From Eudorina sp. 2006-703-Eu-15 (lineage: Eukaryota; Chlorophyta; Chlorophyceae; Chlamydomonadales; Volvocaceae), in the NCBI GenBank assembly GCA_003117195.1, contig BDSI01000102.1, positions 188,062 through 252,061 on the forward strand: a DNA stretch of 64,000 nucleotides. Direction: 5' to 3'. Made by a program: the position numbers and the translations under genes. The notes beneath the pieces are model-generated. The model worked only from the letters and a program-made list of their open reading frames with translations. It made no database searches and was not told the origin of the DNA. Below, piece after piece: positions 34,501 to 45,534 of the stretch (its first letter is position 1; each line of letters starts with the position of its first letter).

Positions 34501-35995
34501 GGCTTGCACATGGCACCCGCCGGTCGTGAGCATGCTCAGAGTGTTGCACCCATGCTCAGCGCTACATCGAAGCCCAATGCACGCGCCGACTCGCCCCCAG
34601 CTATGTTAGCTATGTAGGTATGGTCGCGGCTCTGTCACAGCAGGTCGGTCGTCACTTGAAGCCCCGGCGCTGGCGGATCGGCTTTCACGTGGCATCCGCC
34701 GGTCTTGAGCATGCTCAGAGTGTTGCACCCATGCTCAGCACTACATCGAAGCCCGATGCATGCGGCGACTCGCCCCCTAGCTATGTTAGCTATGTAGGTA
34801 TCGTCCCGGCTCTGTCACAGCAGGTTGGTCGTCACTTGAAGCCCCGGCGCTGGCGGATTGGCTTTCACGTGGCATCCGCCGGTCTTGAGCATGCTCAGAG
34901 TGTTGCACCCATGCTCAGCGCTACATCGAAGCCCGATGCATGCGGCGACTCGCCCCAGCTATGTAGGTATGGTCCCGGCTCTGTAACTGCAGGTTGGTCG
35001 CCAATTGAAGCCCCGGCGCTGGCGGATCGGCTTCCATGTGGCATCCGACGGTCGTGAGCATGCTCAGGGTATTGCACCCATGCTCAGCGCTACATCGAAG
35101 CCCAATGCACGCGCCGACTCGCCCCCAGCTATGTAGGTATCGTCGCGGCTCTGTCACGGCAGGTTGGTCACCAATTGAAGCCCCAGCACTGGCGGATCGG
35201 CTTGCACGTGGCACCCGCCGGTCGTGAGCATGCTCAGGGTATTGCACCCATGCTCAGCGCTACATCGAAGCCCAATGCACGCGCCGACTCGCCCCCAGCT
35301 ATGTAGGTATCGTCGCGGCTCTGTCACGGCAGGTTAGTCGCCAATTGAAGCCCCGGCGCTGACGGATCGGCTTGCATGTGGCACCCGCCGGTCGTGAGCA
35401 TGCTCAGGGTGTTGCACCCATGCTCAGCGCCACATTGAAGCCCGATGCACGCGCAGACTCGCCCCCAGCTATGTAGGTATCGTCCCGGCTCTGTCACGGC
35501 AGGTTGGTCACCAATTGAAGCCCCAGCGCTGGCGGATCGGCTTGCACGTGGCACCCGCCGGTCGTGAGCATGCTCAGGGTGTTGCACCCATGCTCAGCGC
35601 TACATCGAAGCCCAATGCACGCGTCGACTCGCCCCCAGCTATGTAGGTATCGTCCCGGCTCTGTCACGGCCGGTTAGTCGCCAATTGAAGCCCCGGCGCT
35701 GGCGGATCGGCCTCCATGTGGCATCCGCTGGTTGTGAGCATGCTCAGGGTATTGCACCCATGCTCAGCACTACATTGAAGCCCAATGCACGCGCCAACTC
35801 GCCCCCAGCTATGTTGGTATGGTCCCGGCTCTGTCACGGCAGGTTGGTCGCCAATTGAAGCCCCGGCGCTGGCGGATCGGCTGCCATGTGGCATCTGCCT
35901 GTCGTGAGCATGCTCAGAGTGTTGCACCCATGCTCAGCGCTACATCGAAGCCCGATGCATGCGCCGACTCGCCCCCAGCTATGTAGGTATGGTCC
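19527..35995 (+). repeat. Satellite 2: about 95 monomers of 170/180 bp with higher-order structure
   Basis: The monomer runs from the CCGCCGGTCGTGAGCATGC box through GTGTTGCACCCATGCTCAGC, ACATCGAAGCCC and CAATTGAAGCCCCGG. Two main length classes differ by about 10 bp (CAGCTATGTAGG versus TAGCTATGTTAGCTATG). 19527-22200 is irregular, with truncated monomers (near 20970, 21290, 21400) and an extra TCTGA (near 21870 and 23085). From about 22200 the array is built of multi-monomer blocks. Open frames of 60-117 codons on both strands repeat with the monomers and are not taken as genes. Each monomer has GCATGC sites. Confidence 0.95.
26092..31304 (+). repeat. Sat2 higher-order repeat, 869-bp unit
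   Basis: The same variant order returns at 26092, 26961, 27830, about 28699, 29567 and 30436, a period of 868-869 bp made of five monomers of mixed 170/180 length. Later spacing (31135, 31664, 32533, 33581, 34620) shows shortened or lengthened units. An earlier block of 1213 bp is duplicated with starts at 22301 and 23514. Confidence 0.88.
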
Positions 35996-36611
35996 TGAGA
36001 TGTGTTAGAATTACAGGGGTGAAAGATGTAGCACGGCATGCACAGAGATTACATTGGTTGTTTCCCATAGGGAGCCGGTTGTTGCTGATTCCAAAGCGGC
36101 AGACCCATTGCCGGGTTCAAACCGGCTCCGTTGCAACCCCAACAACACCGCACGTCTGCATTCACCCGATGCCAACAAGGATGGGAGGACGGGGAGACAC
36201 CAAGCTGTGTCCCTGCAGCAACCGGCCGTACCCATCTATGTAACTGAAACATACCAAACCAATGCTAGAACATGACTCCCCTGCTGCTTCACCGTCTTTT
36301 ACCAGATACATCCCACAATTTTCGGTGGCAAACCTGGCTATGTAACAGTGCCCCATATCCTCCAATACTGCAACTTTCAAGAGGGTGACCCAGTCAGGTA
36401 CGTTACACATAACTTCAAAACACACTGGTTCGACCTAGTCATATAATCAAACGGCTTCGACAGGTACGGGCCAATCCCTGCCATATGAGTTCGGGGTTCA
36501 TCCCTGTCATTGCAGCAGGACACATATCAACGTTTACCATAGCCCGTTCACCATCTGTGGTACAATGCACCCTGCACGGTGTGTCGTCAGCTGAACCATG
36601 GTTGGCGCCAC
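35913..36611 (+). repeat. 699-bp direct duplication, copy 2 (right edge of Sat2)
   Basis: The last Sat2 monomer ends at GGTCC (35995) and unique sequence follows. The match to 16925-17623 ends at 36611, exactly where the text ACTCTGGGAAAA begins on the right. Confidence 0.92.
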
Positions 36612-37075
36612 ACTCTGGGAAAAGGGGGGGTCGGATTTGCCGTAAACTAAACCGTAAAATGGGGCTGTTTTGCGGAGACAGACTTGGCGTAAAGCGTGTA
36701 CAAGGAATACGGAGACATTTTACGGATGCAGTTTACGGAGAGACATTACGGTAAACCCGCACCCCATATTACGGGGACCCGCACCCCATAATACGGAGAC
36801 AGTCTTGCCGTAAAGCGCGTACAAGGAATACGGAGACAGATTACGGCCAGAGTGTACGGAGGGGCATTACGGGGACCCGAACCGCATAATATGGGCATCC
36901 GCACCCCATATTACGGGGACCCGCACCCCAGATTACGGGGACCCGCCCCCAGATTACGGGGACCCGCACCCCAGATTACGGGGACCCGCACCCCAGATTA
37001 CGGGGACCCGCACCCCACAATACGGGGACCCGCACCCCACAATACGGGGACCCGCACCCAACATTACGGACCCCC
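36612..37075 (+). repeat. TACGG-rich minisatellite
   Basis: After ACTCTGGGAAAA and a G-run, two related blocks of about 120 bp (36650-36740 and 36795-36870) with GTACAAGGAATACGGAGACA are followed by about ten tandem units of roughly 21 bp (TTACGGGGACCCGCACCCCA) to about 37075. It may be the sub-terminal repeat region of a DNA transposon, because the block begins exactly at the duplication break. Confidence 0.75.
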
Positions 37076-37087
37076 AGGCCGCATATT

Positions 37088-37348
37088 ATGGGTTCCCAAA
37101 CCATAGTTTACGGAGTCCCCGACCATGTTTCCACACCCAAACAGGCCACCAGTCCCAGTCCTCAGCCAGTGAGGAAGGTAGTGAGAACCACCAGCTCGGT
37201 CTTTCCATCAGAACGCCAATGGACTCAGCTGAAAACAATCCCTGCCCCACTTACGTTCAACACCTCCACTCCCAAGAGGAAGGCCGCTAGCTCCATCCAA
37301 GCCGCTTGCTCCATCCAAGCCGTTGTCCCCGCCGCTGGCTCCAAATAA
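37088..37348 (+). CDS. Unrecognised Ser/Pro/Lys-rich open frame, possible exon
   Basis: An 86-codon frame ends in TAA at 37346-37348. It is rich in Ser, Pro, Thr and Lys, with a small internal duplication (SSIQAACSIQA), like a disordered nuclear protein region. No family is recognised, and the first residues overlap the minisatellite edge, so the start is doubtful. It could be a chance frame. Confidence 0.2.
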   Translation: MGSQTIVYGVPDHVSTPKQATSPSPQPVRKVVRTTSSVFPSERQWTQLKTIPAPLTFNTSTPKRKAASSIQAACSIQAVVPAAGSK

Positions 37349-38195
37349 GTATTGATAATGGGTTTGCTACCATCACCGCAGGTAGTTTCCTGCGTGTGTC
37401 AGGAAACAAAGTCGGGACGGACGTAAATGGATTTGCCGATCGGTTGGAGACCAAGCACGCACTGCTAGAAATGAACCGCATATAAGCAGAAAAGAATAAC
37501 TCGGTGACCTACATCGCACATTTGATTCTAGCGCCATGAGACCTGCGGTCTGGAGCGAGCGGACAGTTATGCCACCCACAGGTAATCATATTGAACATCC
37601 GGTCAGGCGTTTGGCAGTATAATTTCCTGGTATTGCTATTTTGAAATAAGCGTGGCATATCTGGACGAAATTCTCGCAATGCAGGTATCTCTGACTGCGT
37701 TGACTCGTTGTTAACGAGCGCGTTGCTACACACCGTCGATCCTATTTCGATAATTCAGCAGATCTATTTTACTGCATACATGTGGAAGGAATGTATTTGT
37801 CTATTGGTTCAGTAAGGAAAAGCAAAAAGGATATCGACAAGCAAACGTACGACCAATCCGACCGCTGCAGGATGCAGGCGCTGCTCTGCCTCAATGCGTA
37901 TTTATTATTTGCATCAAATTTCCAGTGAAAAGCTATTAACGGAAGCATATGTGATCGGTTCTTGCCGGTCGACTTGCTTCAAACAATGGTTGCGTTCGTC
38001 ACTGTCCTCAAGCGAGCATCTGCTAAATCCCAAGGCCAAATGTGCCTATTTGTACGAATCTTGTCATCATTTATAATCATGAACGAGCTTGTTAAATGAA
38101 AACACATACCTACGTGTCGCTCGTTTTCTCGCCCCTGCTCGCCCTTCCGTGCGGAGGTGTGCAGTGACGGGCTCCACACTTCTCACCACACATCT
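37349..38195. other. Intergenic, no gene recognised
   Basis: Moderately AT-rich flank of Sat3 without a supported gene. Confidence 0.45.
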
Positions 38196-41100
38196 CGCGC
38201 AGTGGCCCCGATAGGCATACGATGCCCCTGATGTGGCGGGCTGGGTGATAGGGCGCGGCGGCGGTCCGTCGTGGGGCCAGGTCGCATCCGAACAGGGGGG
38301 CAGGGGGGCAGGCTGGGGCATGCGATGCGGCGGCAGGCCCACCCTAACGCCGCGCCTGATCGGATTGACATTCCGACCAGGCCCAGTGGCCCCGATAGGC
38401 ATACGATGCCCCTGATGTGACGGGCTGGGTGATAGGGCGCGGCGGCGGTCCGTCGTGGGGCCAGGTCGCATCCGAACAGGGGGGCAGGGGGGCAGGCTGG
38501 GGCATGCGATGCGGCGGCAGGCCCACCTTAACGCCGCGCCTGATCGGATTGACATTCCGACCAGGCCCAGTGGCCCCGATAGGCATACCATGCCCCTGAT
38601 GTGGCGGGCTGGGTGATAGGGCGCGGCGGCGGTCCGTCGTGGGGCCAGGTCGCATCCGAACAGGGGGGCAGGGGGGCAGGCTGGGGCATGCGATGCGGCG
38701 GCAGGCCCACCTTAACGCCGCGCCTGACATTCCGACCAGGCCCAGTGGCCCCGATAGGAATACGATGCCCCTGATGTGGCGGGCTTGGTGATAGGGCGCG
38801 GCGGCGGTCCGTCGTGGGGCCAGGTCGCATCCGAACAGGGGGGCAGGGGGGCAGGCTGGGGCATGCGATGCGGCGGCAGGCCCACCCTAACGCCGCGCCT
38901 GATCGGATTGACATTCCGACCAGGCCCAGTGGCCCCGATAGGCATACGATGCCCCTGATGTGGCGGGCTGGGTGATAGGGCGCGGCGGCGGTCCGTCGTG
39001 GGGCCAGGTCGCATCCGAACAGGGGGGCAGGGGGCAGGCTGGGGCATGCGATGCGGCGGCAGGCCCACCCTAACGCCGCGCCTGATCGGATTGACATTCC
39101 GACCAGGCCCAGTGGCCCCGATAGGCATACGATGCCCCTGATGTGGCGGGCTGGGTGATAGGGCGCGGCGGCGGTCCGTCGTGGGGCCAGGTCGCATCCG
39201 AACAGGGGGCAGGGGGGCAGGCTGGGGCATGCGATGCGGCGGCAGGCCCACCCTAACGCCGCGCCTGATCGGATTGACATTCCGACCAGGCCCAGAGGCC
39301 CCGATAGGCATACGATGCCCCTGATGTGGCGGGCTGGGTGATAGGGCGCGGCGGCGGTCCGTCGTGGGGCCAGGTCGCATCCGAACAGGGGGGCAGGGGG
39401 GCAGGCTGGGGCATGCGATGCGGCGGCAGGCCCACCCTAACGCCGCGCCTGATCGGATTGACATTCCGACCAGGCCCAGAGGCCCCGATAGGCATACGAT
39501 GCCCCTGATGTGGCGGGCTGGGTGATAGGGCGCGGCGGCGGTCCGTCGTGGGGCCAGGTCGCATCCGAACAGGGGGGCAGGGAAGCAGGCTGGGGCATGC
39601 GATGCGGCGGCAGGCCCACCCTAACGCCGCGCCTGATCGGATTGACATTCCGACCAGGCCCAGTGGCCCCGATAGGCATACGATGCCCCTGATGTGGCGG
39701 GCTGGGTGATAGGGCGCGGCGGCGGTCCGTCGTGGGGCCAGGTCGCATCCGAACAGGGGGGCAGGGAAGCAGGCTGGGGCATGCGATGCGGCGGCAGGCC
39801 CACCCTAACGCCGCGCCTGATCGGATTGACATTCCGACCAGGCCCAGTGGCCCCGATAGGCATACCATGCCCCTGATGTGGCGGGCTGGGTGATAGGGCG
39901 CGGCGGCGGTCCGTCGTGGGGCCAGGTCGCATCCGAACAGGGGGGCAGGGGGGCAGGCTGGGGCATGCGATGCGGCGGCAGGCCCACCTTAACGCCGCGC
40001 CTGACATTCCGACCAGGCCCAGAGGCCCCGATAGGCATACGATGCCCCTGATGTGGCGGGCTGGGTGATAGGGCGCGGCGGCGGTCCGTCGTGGGGCCAG
40101 GTCGCATCCGAACAGGGGGGCAGGGGGGCAGGCTGGGGCATGCGATGCGGCGGCAGGCCCACCCTAACGCCGCGCCTGATCGGATTGACATTCCGACCAG
40201 GCCCAGAGGCCCCGATAGGCATACGATGCCCCTGATGTGGCGGGCTGGGTGATAGGGCGCGGCGGCGGTCCGTCGTGGGGCCAGGTCGCATCCGAACAGG
40301 GGGGCAGGGGGGCAGGCTGGGGCATGCGATGCGGCGGCAGGCCCACCCTAACGCCGCGCCTGATCGGATTGACATTCCGACCAGGCCCAGTGGCCCCGAT
40401 AGGCATACCATGCCCCTGATGTGGCGGGCTGGGTGATAGGGCGCGGCGGCGGTCCGTCGTGGGGCCAGGTCGCATCCGAACAGGGGGGCAGGGGGGCAGG
40501 CTGGGGCATGCGATGCGGCGGCAGGCCCACCTTAACGCCGCGCCTGACATTCCGACCAGGCCCAGTGGCCCCGATAGGCATACGATGCCCCTGATGTGGC
40601 GGGCTGGGTGATAGGGCGCGGCGGCGGTCCGTCGTGGGGCCAGGTCGCATCCGAACAGGGGGGGAGGGGGGCAGGCTGGGGCATGCGATGCGGCGGCAGG
40701 CCCACCTTAACGCCGCGCCTGATCGGATTGACATTCCGACCAGGCCCAGTGGCCCCGATAGGCATACGATGCCCCTGATGTGGCGGGCTGGGTGATAGGG
40801 CGCGGCGGCGGTCCGTCGTGGGGCCAGGTCGCATCCGAACAGGGGGGCAGGGGGGCAGGCTGGGGCATGCGATGCGGCGGCAGGCCCACCCTAACGCCGC
40901 GCCTGATCGGATTGACATTCCGACCAGGCCCAGTGGCCCCGATAGGCATACGATGCCCCTGATGTGGCGGGCTGGGTGATAGGGCGCGGCGGCGGTCCGT
41001 CGTGGGGCCAGGTCGCATCCGAACAGGGGGGCAGGGGGGCAGGCTGGGGCATGCGATGCGGCGGCAGGCCCACCCTAACGCCGCGCCTGATCGGATTGAC

Positions 41101-44100
41101 ATTCCGACCAGGCCCAGAGGCCCCGATAGTCATACGATGCCCCTGATGTGGCGGGCTGGGTGATAGGGCGCGGCGGCGGTCCGTCGTGGGGCCAGGTCGC
41201 ATCCGAACAGGGGGGCAGGGGGGCAGGCTGGGGCATGCGATGCGGCGGCAGGCCCACCCTAACGCCGCGCCTGATCGGATCGACATTCCGACCAGGCCCA
41301 GAGGCCCGATAGGAATACGATGCCCCTGATGTGGCGGGCTGGGTGATAGGGCGCGGCGGCGGTCCGTCGTGGGGCCAGGTCGCATCCGAACAGGGGGGCA
41401 GGGGGGCAGGCTGGGGCATGCGATGCGGCGGCAGGCCCACCCTAACGCCGCGCCTGATCGGATTGACATTCCGACCAGGCCCAGAGGCCCCGATAGGCAT
41501 ACGATGCCCCTGATGTGGCGGGCTGGGTGATAGGGCGCGGCGGCGGTCCGTCGTGGGGCCAGGTCGCATCCGAACAGGGGGGCAGGGGGGCAGGCTGGGG
41601 CATGCGATGCGGCGGCAGGCCCACCCTAACGCCGCGCCTGATCGGATTGACATTCCGACCAGGCCCAGTGGCCCCGATAGGCATACCATGCCCCTGATGT
41701 GGCGGGCTGGGTGATAGGGCGCGGCGGCGGTCCGTCGTGGGGCCAGGTCGCATCCGAACAGGGGGGCAGGGGGGCAGGCTGGGGCATGCGATGCGGCGGC
41801 AGGCCCACCTTAACGCCGCGCCTGACATTCCGACCAGGCCCAGTGGCCCCGATAGGCATACGATGCCCCTGATGTGGCGGGCTGGGTGATAGGGCGCGGC
41901 GGCGGTCCGTCGTGGGGCCAGGTCGCATCCGAACAGGGGGGCAGGGGGGCAGGCTGGGGCATGCGATGCGGCGGCAGGCCCACCCTAACGCCGCGCCTGA
42001 TCGGATTGACATTCCGACCAGGCCCAGTGGCCCCGATAGGCATACGATGCCCCTGATGTGGCGGGCTGGGTGATAGGGCGCGGCGGCGGTCCGTCGTGGG
42101 GCCAGGTCGCATCCGAACAGGGGGGCAGGGGGGCAGGCTGGGGCATGCGATGCGGCGGCAGGCCCACCCTAACGCCGCGCCTGATCGGATTGACATTCCG
42201 ACCAGGCCCAGTGGCCCCGATAGGCATACGATGCCCCTGATGTGGCGGGCTGGGTGATAGGGCGCGGCGGCGGTCCGTCGTGGGGCCAGGTCGCATCCGA
42301 ACAGGGGGGCAGGGGGGCAGGCTGGGGCATGCGATGCGGCGGCAGGCCCACCTTAACGCCGCGCCTGATCGGATTGACATTCCGACCAGGCCCAGTGGCC
42401 CCGATAGGCATACGATGCCCCTGATGTGGCGGGCTGGGTGATAGGGCGCGGCGGCGGTCCGTCGTGGGGCCAGGTCGCATCCGAACAGGGGGGCAGGGGG
42501 GCAGGCTGGGGCATGCGATGCGGCGGCAGGCCCACCCTAACGCCGCGCCTGATCGGATTGACATTCCGACCAGGCCCAGAGGCCCCGATAGGCATACGAT
42601 GCCCCTGATGTGGCGGGCTGGGTGATAGGGCGCGGCGGCGGTCCGTCGTGGGGCCAGGTCGCATCCGAACAGGGGGGCAGGGGGGCAGGCTGGGGCATGC
42701 GATGCGGCGGCAGGCCCACCCTAACGCCGCGCCTGATCGGATTGACATTCCGACCAGGCCCAGAGGCCCCGATAGGAATACGATGCCCCTGATGTGGCGG
42801 GCTGGGTGATAGGGCGCGGCGGCGGTCCGTCGTGGGGCCAGGTCGCATCCGAACAGGGGGGCAGGGGGGCAGGCTGGGGCATGCGATGCGGCGGCAGGCC
42901 CACCCTAACGCCGCGCCTGATCGGATTGACATTCCGACCAGGCCCAGAGGCCCCGATAGGCATACGATGCCCCTGATGTGGCGGGCTGGGTGATAGGGCG
43001 CGGCGGCGGTCCGTCGTGGGGCCAGGTCGCATCCGAACAGGGGGGCAGGGGGGCAGGCTGGGGCATGCGATGCGGCGGCAGGCCCACCCTAACGCCGCGC
43101 CTGATCGGATTGACATTCCGACCAGGCCCAGTGGCCCCGATAGGCATACGATGCCCCTGATGTGGCGGGCTGGGTGATAGGGCGCGGCGGCGGTCCGTCG
43201 TGGGGCCAGGTCGCATCCGAACAGGGGGGCAGGGGGCAGGCTGGGGCATGCGATGCGGCGGCAGGCCCACCCTAACGCCGCGCCTGATCGGATTGACATT
43301 CCGACCAGGCCCAGTGGCCCCGATAGGCATACCATGCCCCTGATGTGGCGGGCTGGGTGATAGGGCGCGGCGGCGGTCCGTCGTGGGGCCAGGTCGCATC
43401 CGAACAGGGGGGCAGGGGGGCAGGCTGGGGCATGCGATGCGGCGGCAGGCCCACCCTAACGCCGCGCCTGATCGGATTGACATTCCGACCAGGCCCAGAG
43501 GCCCCGATAGGCATACGATGCCCCTGATGTGGCGGGCTGGGTGATAGGGCGCGGCGGCGGTCCGTCGTGGGGCCAGGTCGCATCCGAACAGGGGGGCAGG
43601 GGGGCAGGCTGGGGCATGCGATGCGGCGGCAGGCCCACCCTAACGCCGCGCCTGACATTCCGACCAGGCCCAGTGGCCCCGATAGGCATACGATGCCCCT
43701 GATGTGGCGGGCTGGGTGATAGGGCGCGGCGGCGGTCCGTCGTGGGGCCAGGTCGCATCCGAACAGGGGGGCAGGGGGGCAGGCTGGGGCATGCGATGCG
43801 GCGGCAGGCCCACCCTAACGCCGCGCCTGATCGGATTGACATTCCGACCAGGCCCAGAGGCCCCGATAGGCATACCATGCCCCTGATGTGGCGGGCTGGG
43901 TGATAGGGCACGGCGGCGGTCCGTCGTGGGGCCAGGGCGCATCCGAACAGGGGGGCAGGGGGCAGGCTGGGGCATGCGATGCGGCGGCAGGCCCACCCTA
44001 ACGCCGCGCCTGACATTCCGACCAGGCCCAGTGGCCCCGATAGGCATACGATGCCCCTGATGTGGCGGGCTGGGTGATAGGGCGCGGCGGCGGTCCGTCG

Positions 44101-45534
44101 TGGGGCCAGGTCGCATCCGAACAGGGGGGCAGGGGGGCAGGCTGGGGCATGCGATGCGGCGGCAGGCCCACCCTAACGCCGCGCCTGATCGGATTGACAT
44201 TCCGACCAGGCCCAGAGGCCCCGATAGGCATACCATGCCCCTGATGTGGCGGGCTGGGTGATAGGGCGCGGCGGCGGTCCGTCGTGGGGCCAGGGCGCAT
44301 CCGAACAGGGGGGCAGGGGGGCAGGCTGGGGCATGCGATGCGGCGGCAGGCCCACCCTAACGCCGCGCCTGATCGGATTGACATTCCGACCAGGCCCAGT
44401 GGCCCCGATAGGCATACCATGCCCCTGATGTGGCGGGCTGGGTGATAGGGCGCGGCGGCGGTCCGTCGTGGGGCCAGGTCGCATCCGAACAGGGGGGCAG
44501 GGGGGCAGGCTGGGGCATGCGATGCGGCGGCAGGCCCACCCTAACGCCGCGCCTGATCGGATTGACATTCCGACCAGCCCCAGTGGCCCCGATAGGCATA
44601 CGATGCCCCTGATGTGGCGGGCTGGGTGATAGGGCGCGGCGGCGGTCCGTCGTGGGGCCAGGTCGCATCCGAACAGGGGGGCAGGGGGGCAGGCTGGGGC
44701 ATGCGATGCGGCGGCAGGCCCACCTTAACGCCGCGCCTGACATTCCGACCAGGCCCAGTGGCCCCGATAGGCATACGATGCCCCTGATGTGGCGGGCTGG
44801 GTGATAGGGCGCGGCGGCGGTCCGTCGTGGGGCCAGGTCGCATCCGAACAGGGGGCAGGGGGGCAGGCTGGGGCATGCGATGCGGCGGCAGGCCCACCCT
44901 AACGCCGCGCCTGATCGGATTGACATTCCGACCAGGCCCAGAGGCCCCGATAGGCATACCATGCCCCTGATGTGGCGGGCTGGGTGATAGGGCACGGCGG
45001 CGGTCCGTCGTGGGGCCAGGGCGCATCCGAACAGGGGGGCAGGGGGGCAGGCTGGGGCATGCGATGCGGCGGCAGGCCCACCCTAACGCCGCGCCTGACA
45101 TTCCGACCAGGCCCAGTGGCCCCGATAGGCATACGATGCCCCTGATGTGGCGGGCTGGGTGATAGGGCGCGGCGGCGGTCCGTCGTGGGGCCAGGTCGCA
45201 TCCGAACAGGGGGGCAGGGGGGCAGGCTGGGGCATGCGATGCGGCGGCAGGCCCACCCTAACGCCGCGCCTGATCGGATTGACATTCCGACCAGGCCCAG
45301 AGGCCCCGATAGGCATACCATGCCCCTGATGTGGCGGGCTGGGTGATAGGGCGCGGCGGCGGTCCGTCGTGGGGCCAGGTCGCATCCGAACAGGGGGGCA
45401 GGGGGGCAGGCTGGGGCATGCGATGCGGCGGCAGGCCCACCCTAACGCCGCGCCTGATCGGATTGACATTCCGACCAGCCCCAGTGGCCCCGATAGGCAT
45501 ACGATGCCCCTGATGTGGCGGGCTGGGTGATAGG
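38196..45534 (+). repeat. Satellite 3: about 40 GC-rich monomers of 184 bp
   Basis: The monomer starts CAGTGGCCCCGATAGGCAT and includes GGGCGCGGCGGCGGTCC and GGGGCATGCGATGCGGCGG. Most copies are 184 bp. A 175-bp class lacks 9 bp between two TGA trinucleotides (CTGATCGGATTGACA to CTGACA), seen near 38727, 40003, 40541, 41819, 43650, 44008, 44740 and 45098. Other marker variants are GAGGCCCC, CATACCATG, GGAATACG and the shortened G-run CAGGGGGCAGG. The array is very homogeneous. It shows no similarity to Sat1 or Sat2 beyond a GCATGC site per monomer. Long open frames on both strands reflect lack of stops in the monomer. Confidence 0.95.

Noticed and set aside
19527..35995. Repeated 87-, 115- and 117-codon frames in Sat2
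   Set aside because: Monomers of 170 and 180 bp cannot keep one frame; the frames are copies of one chance opening.
38196..45534. Frames up to 250 codons in Sat3, rich in Pro and Arg
   Set aside because: GC-rich stop-poor monomers of 184 bp cycle through all frames; no motif and no single maintained frame.
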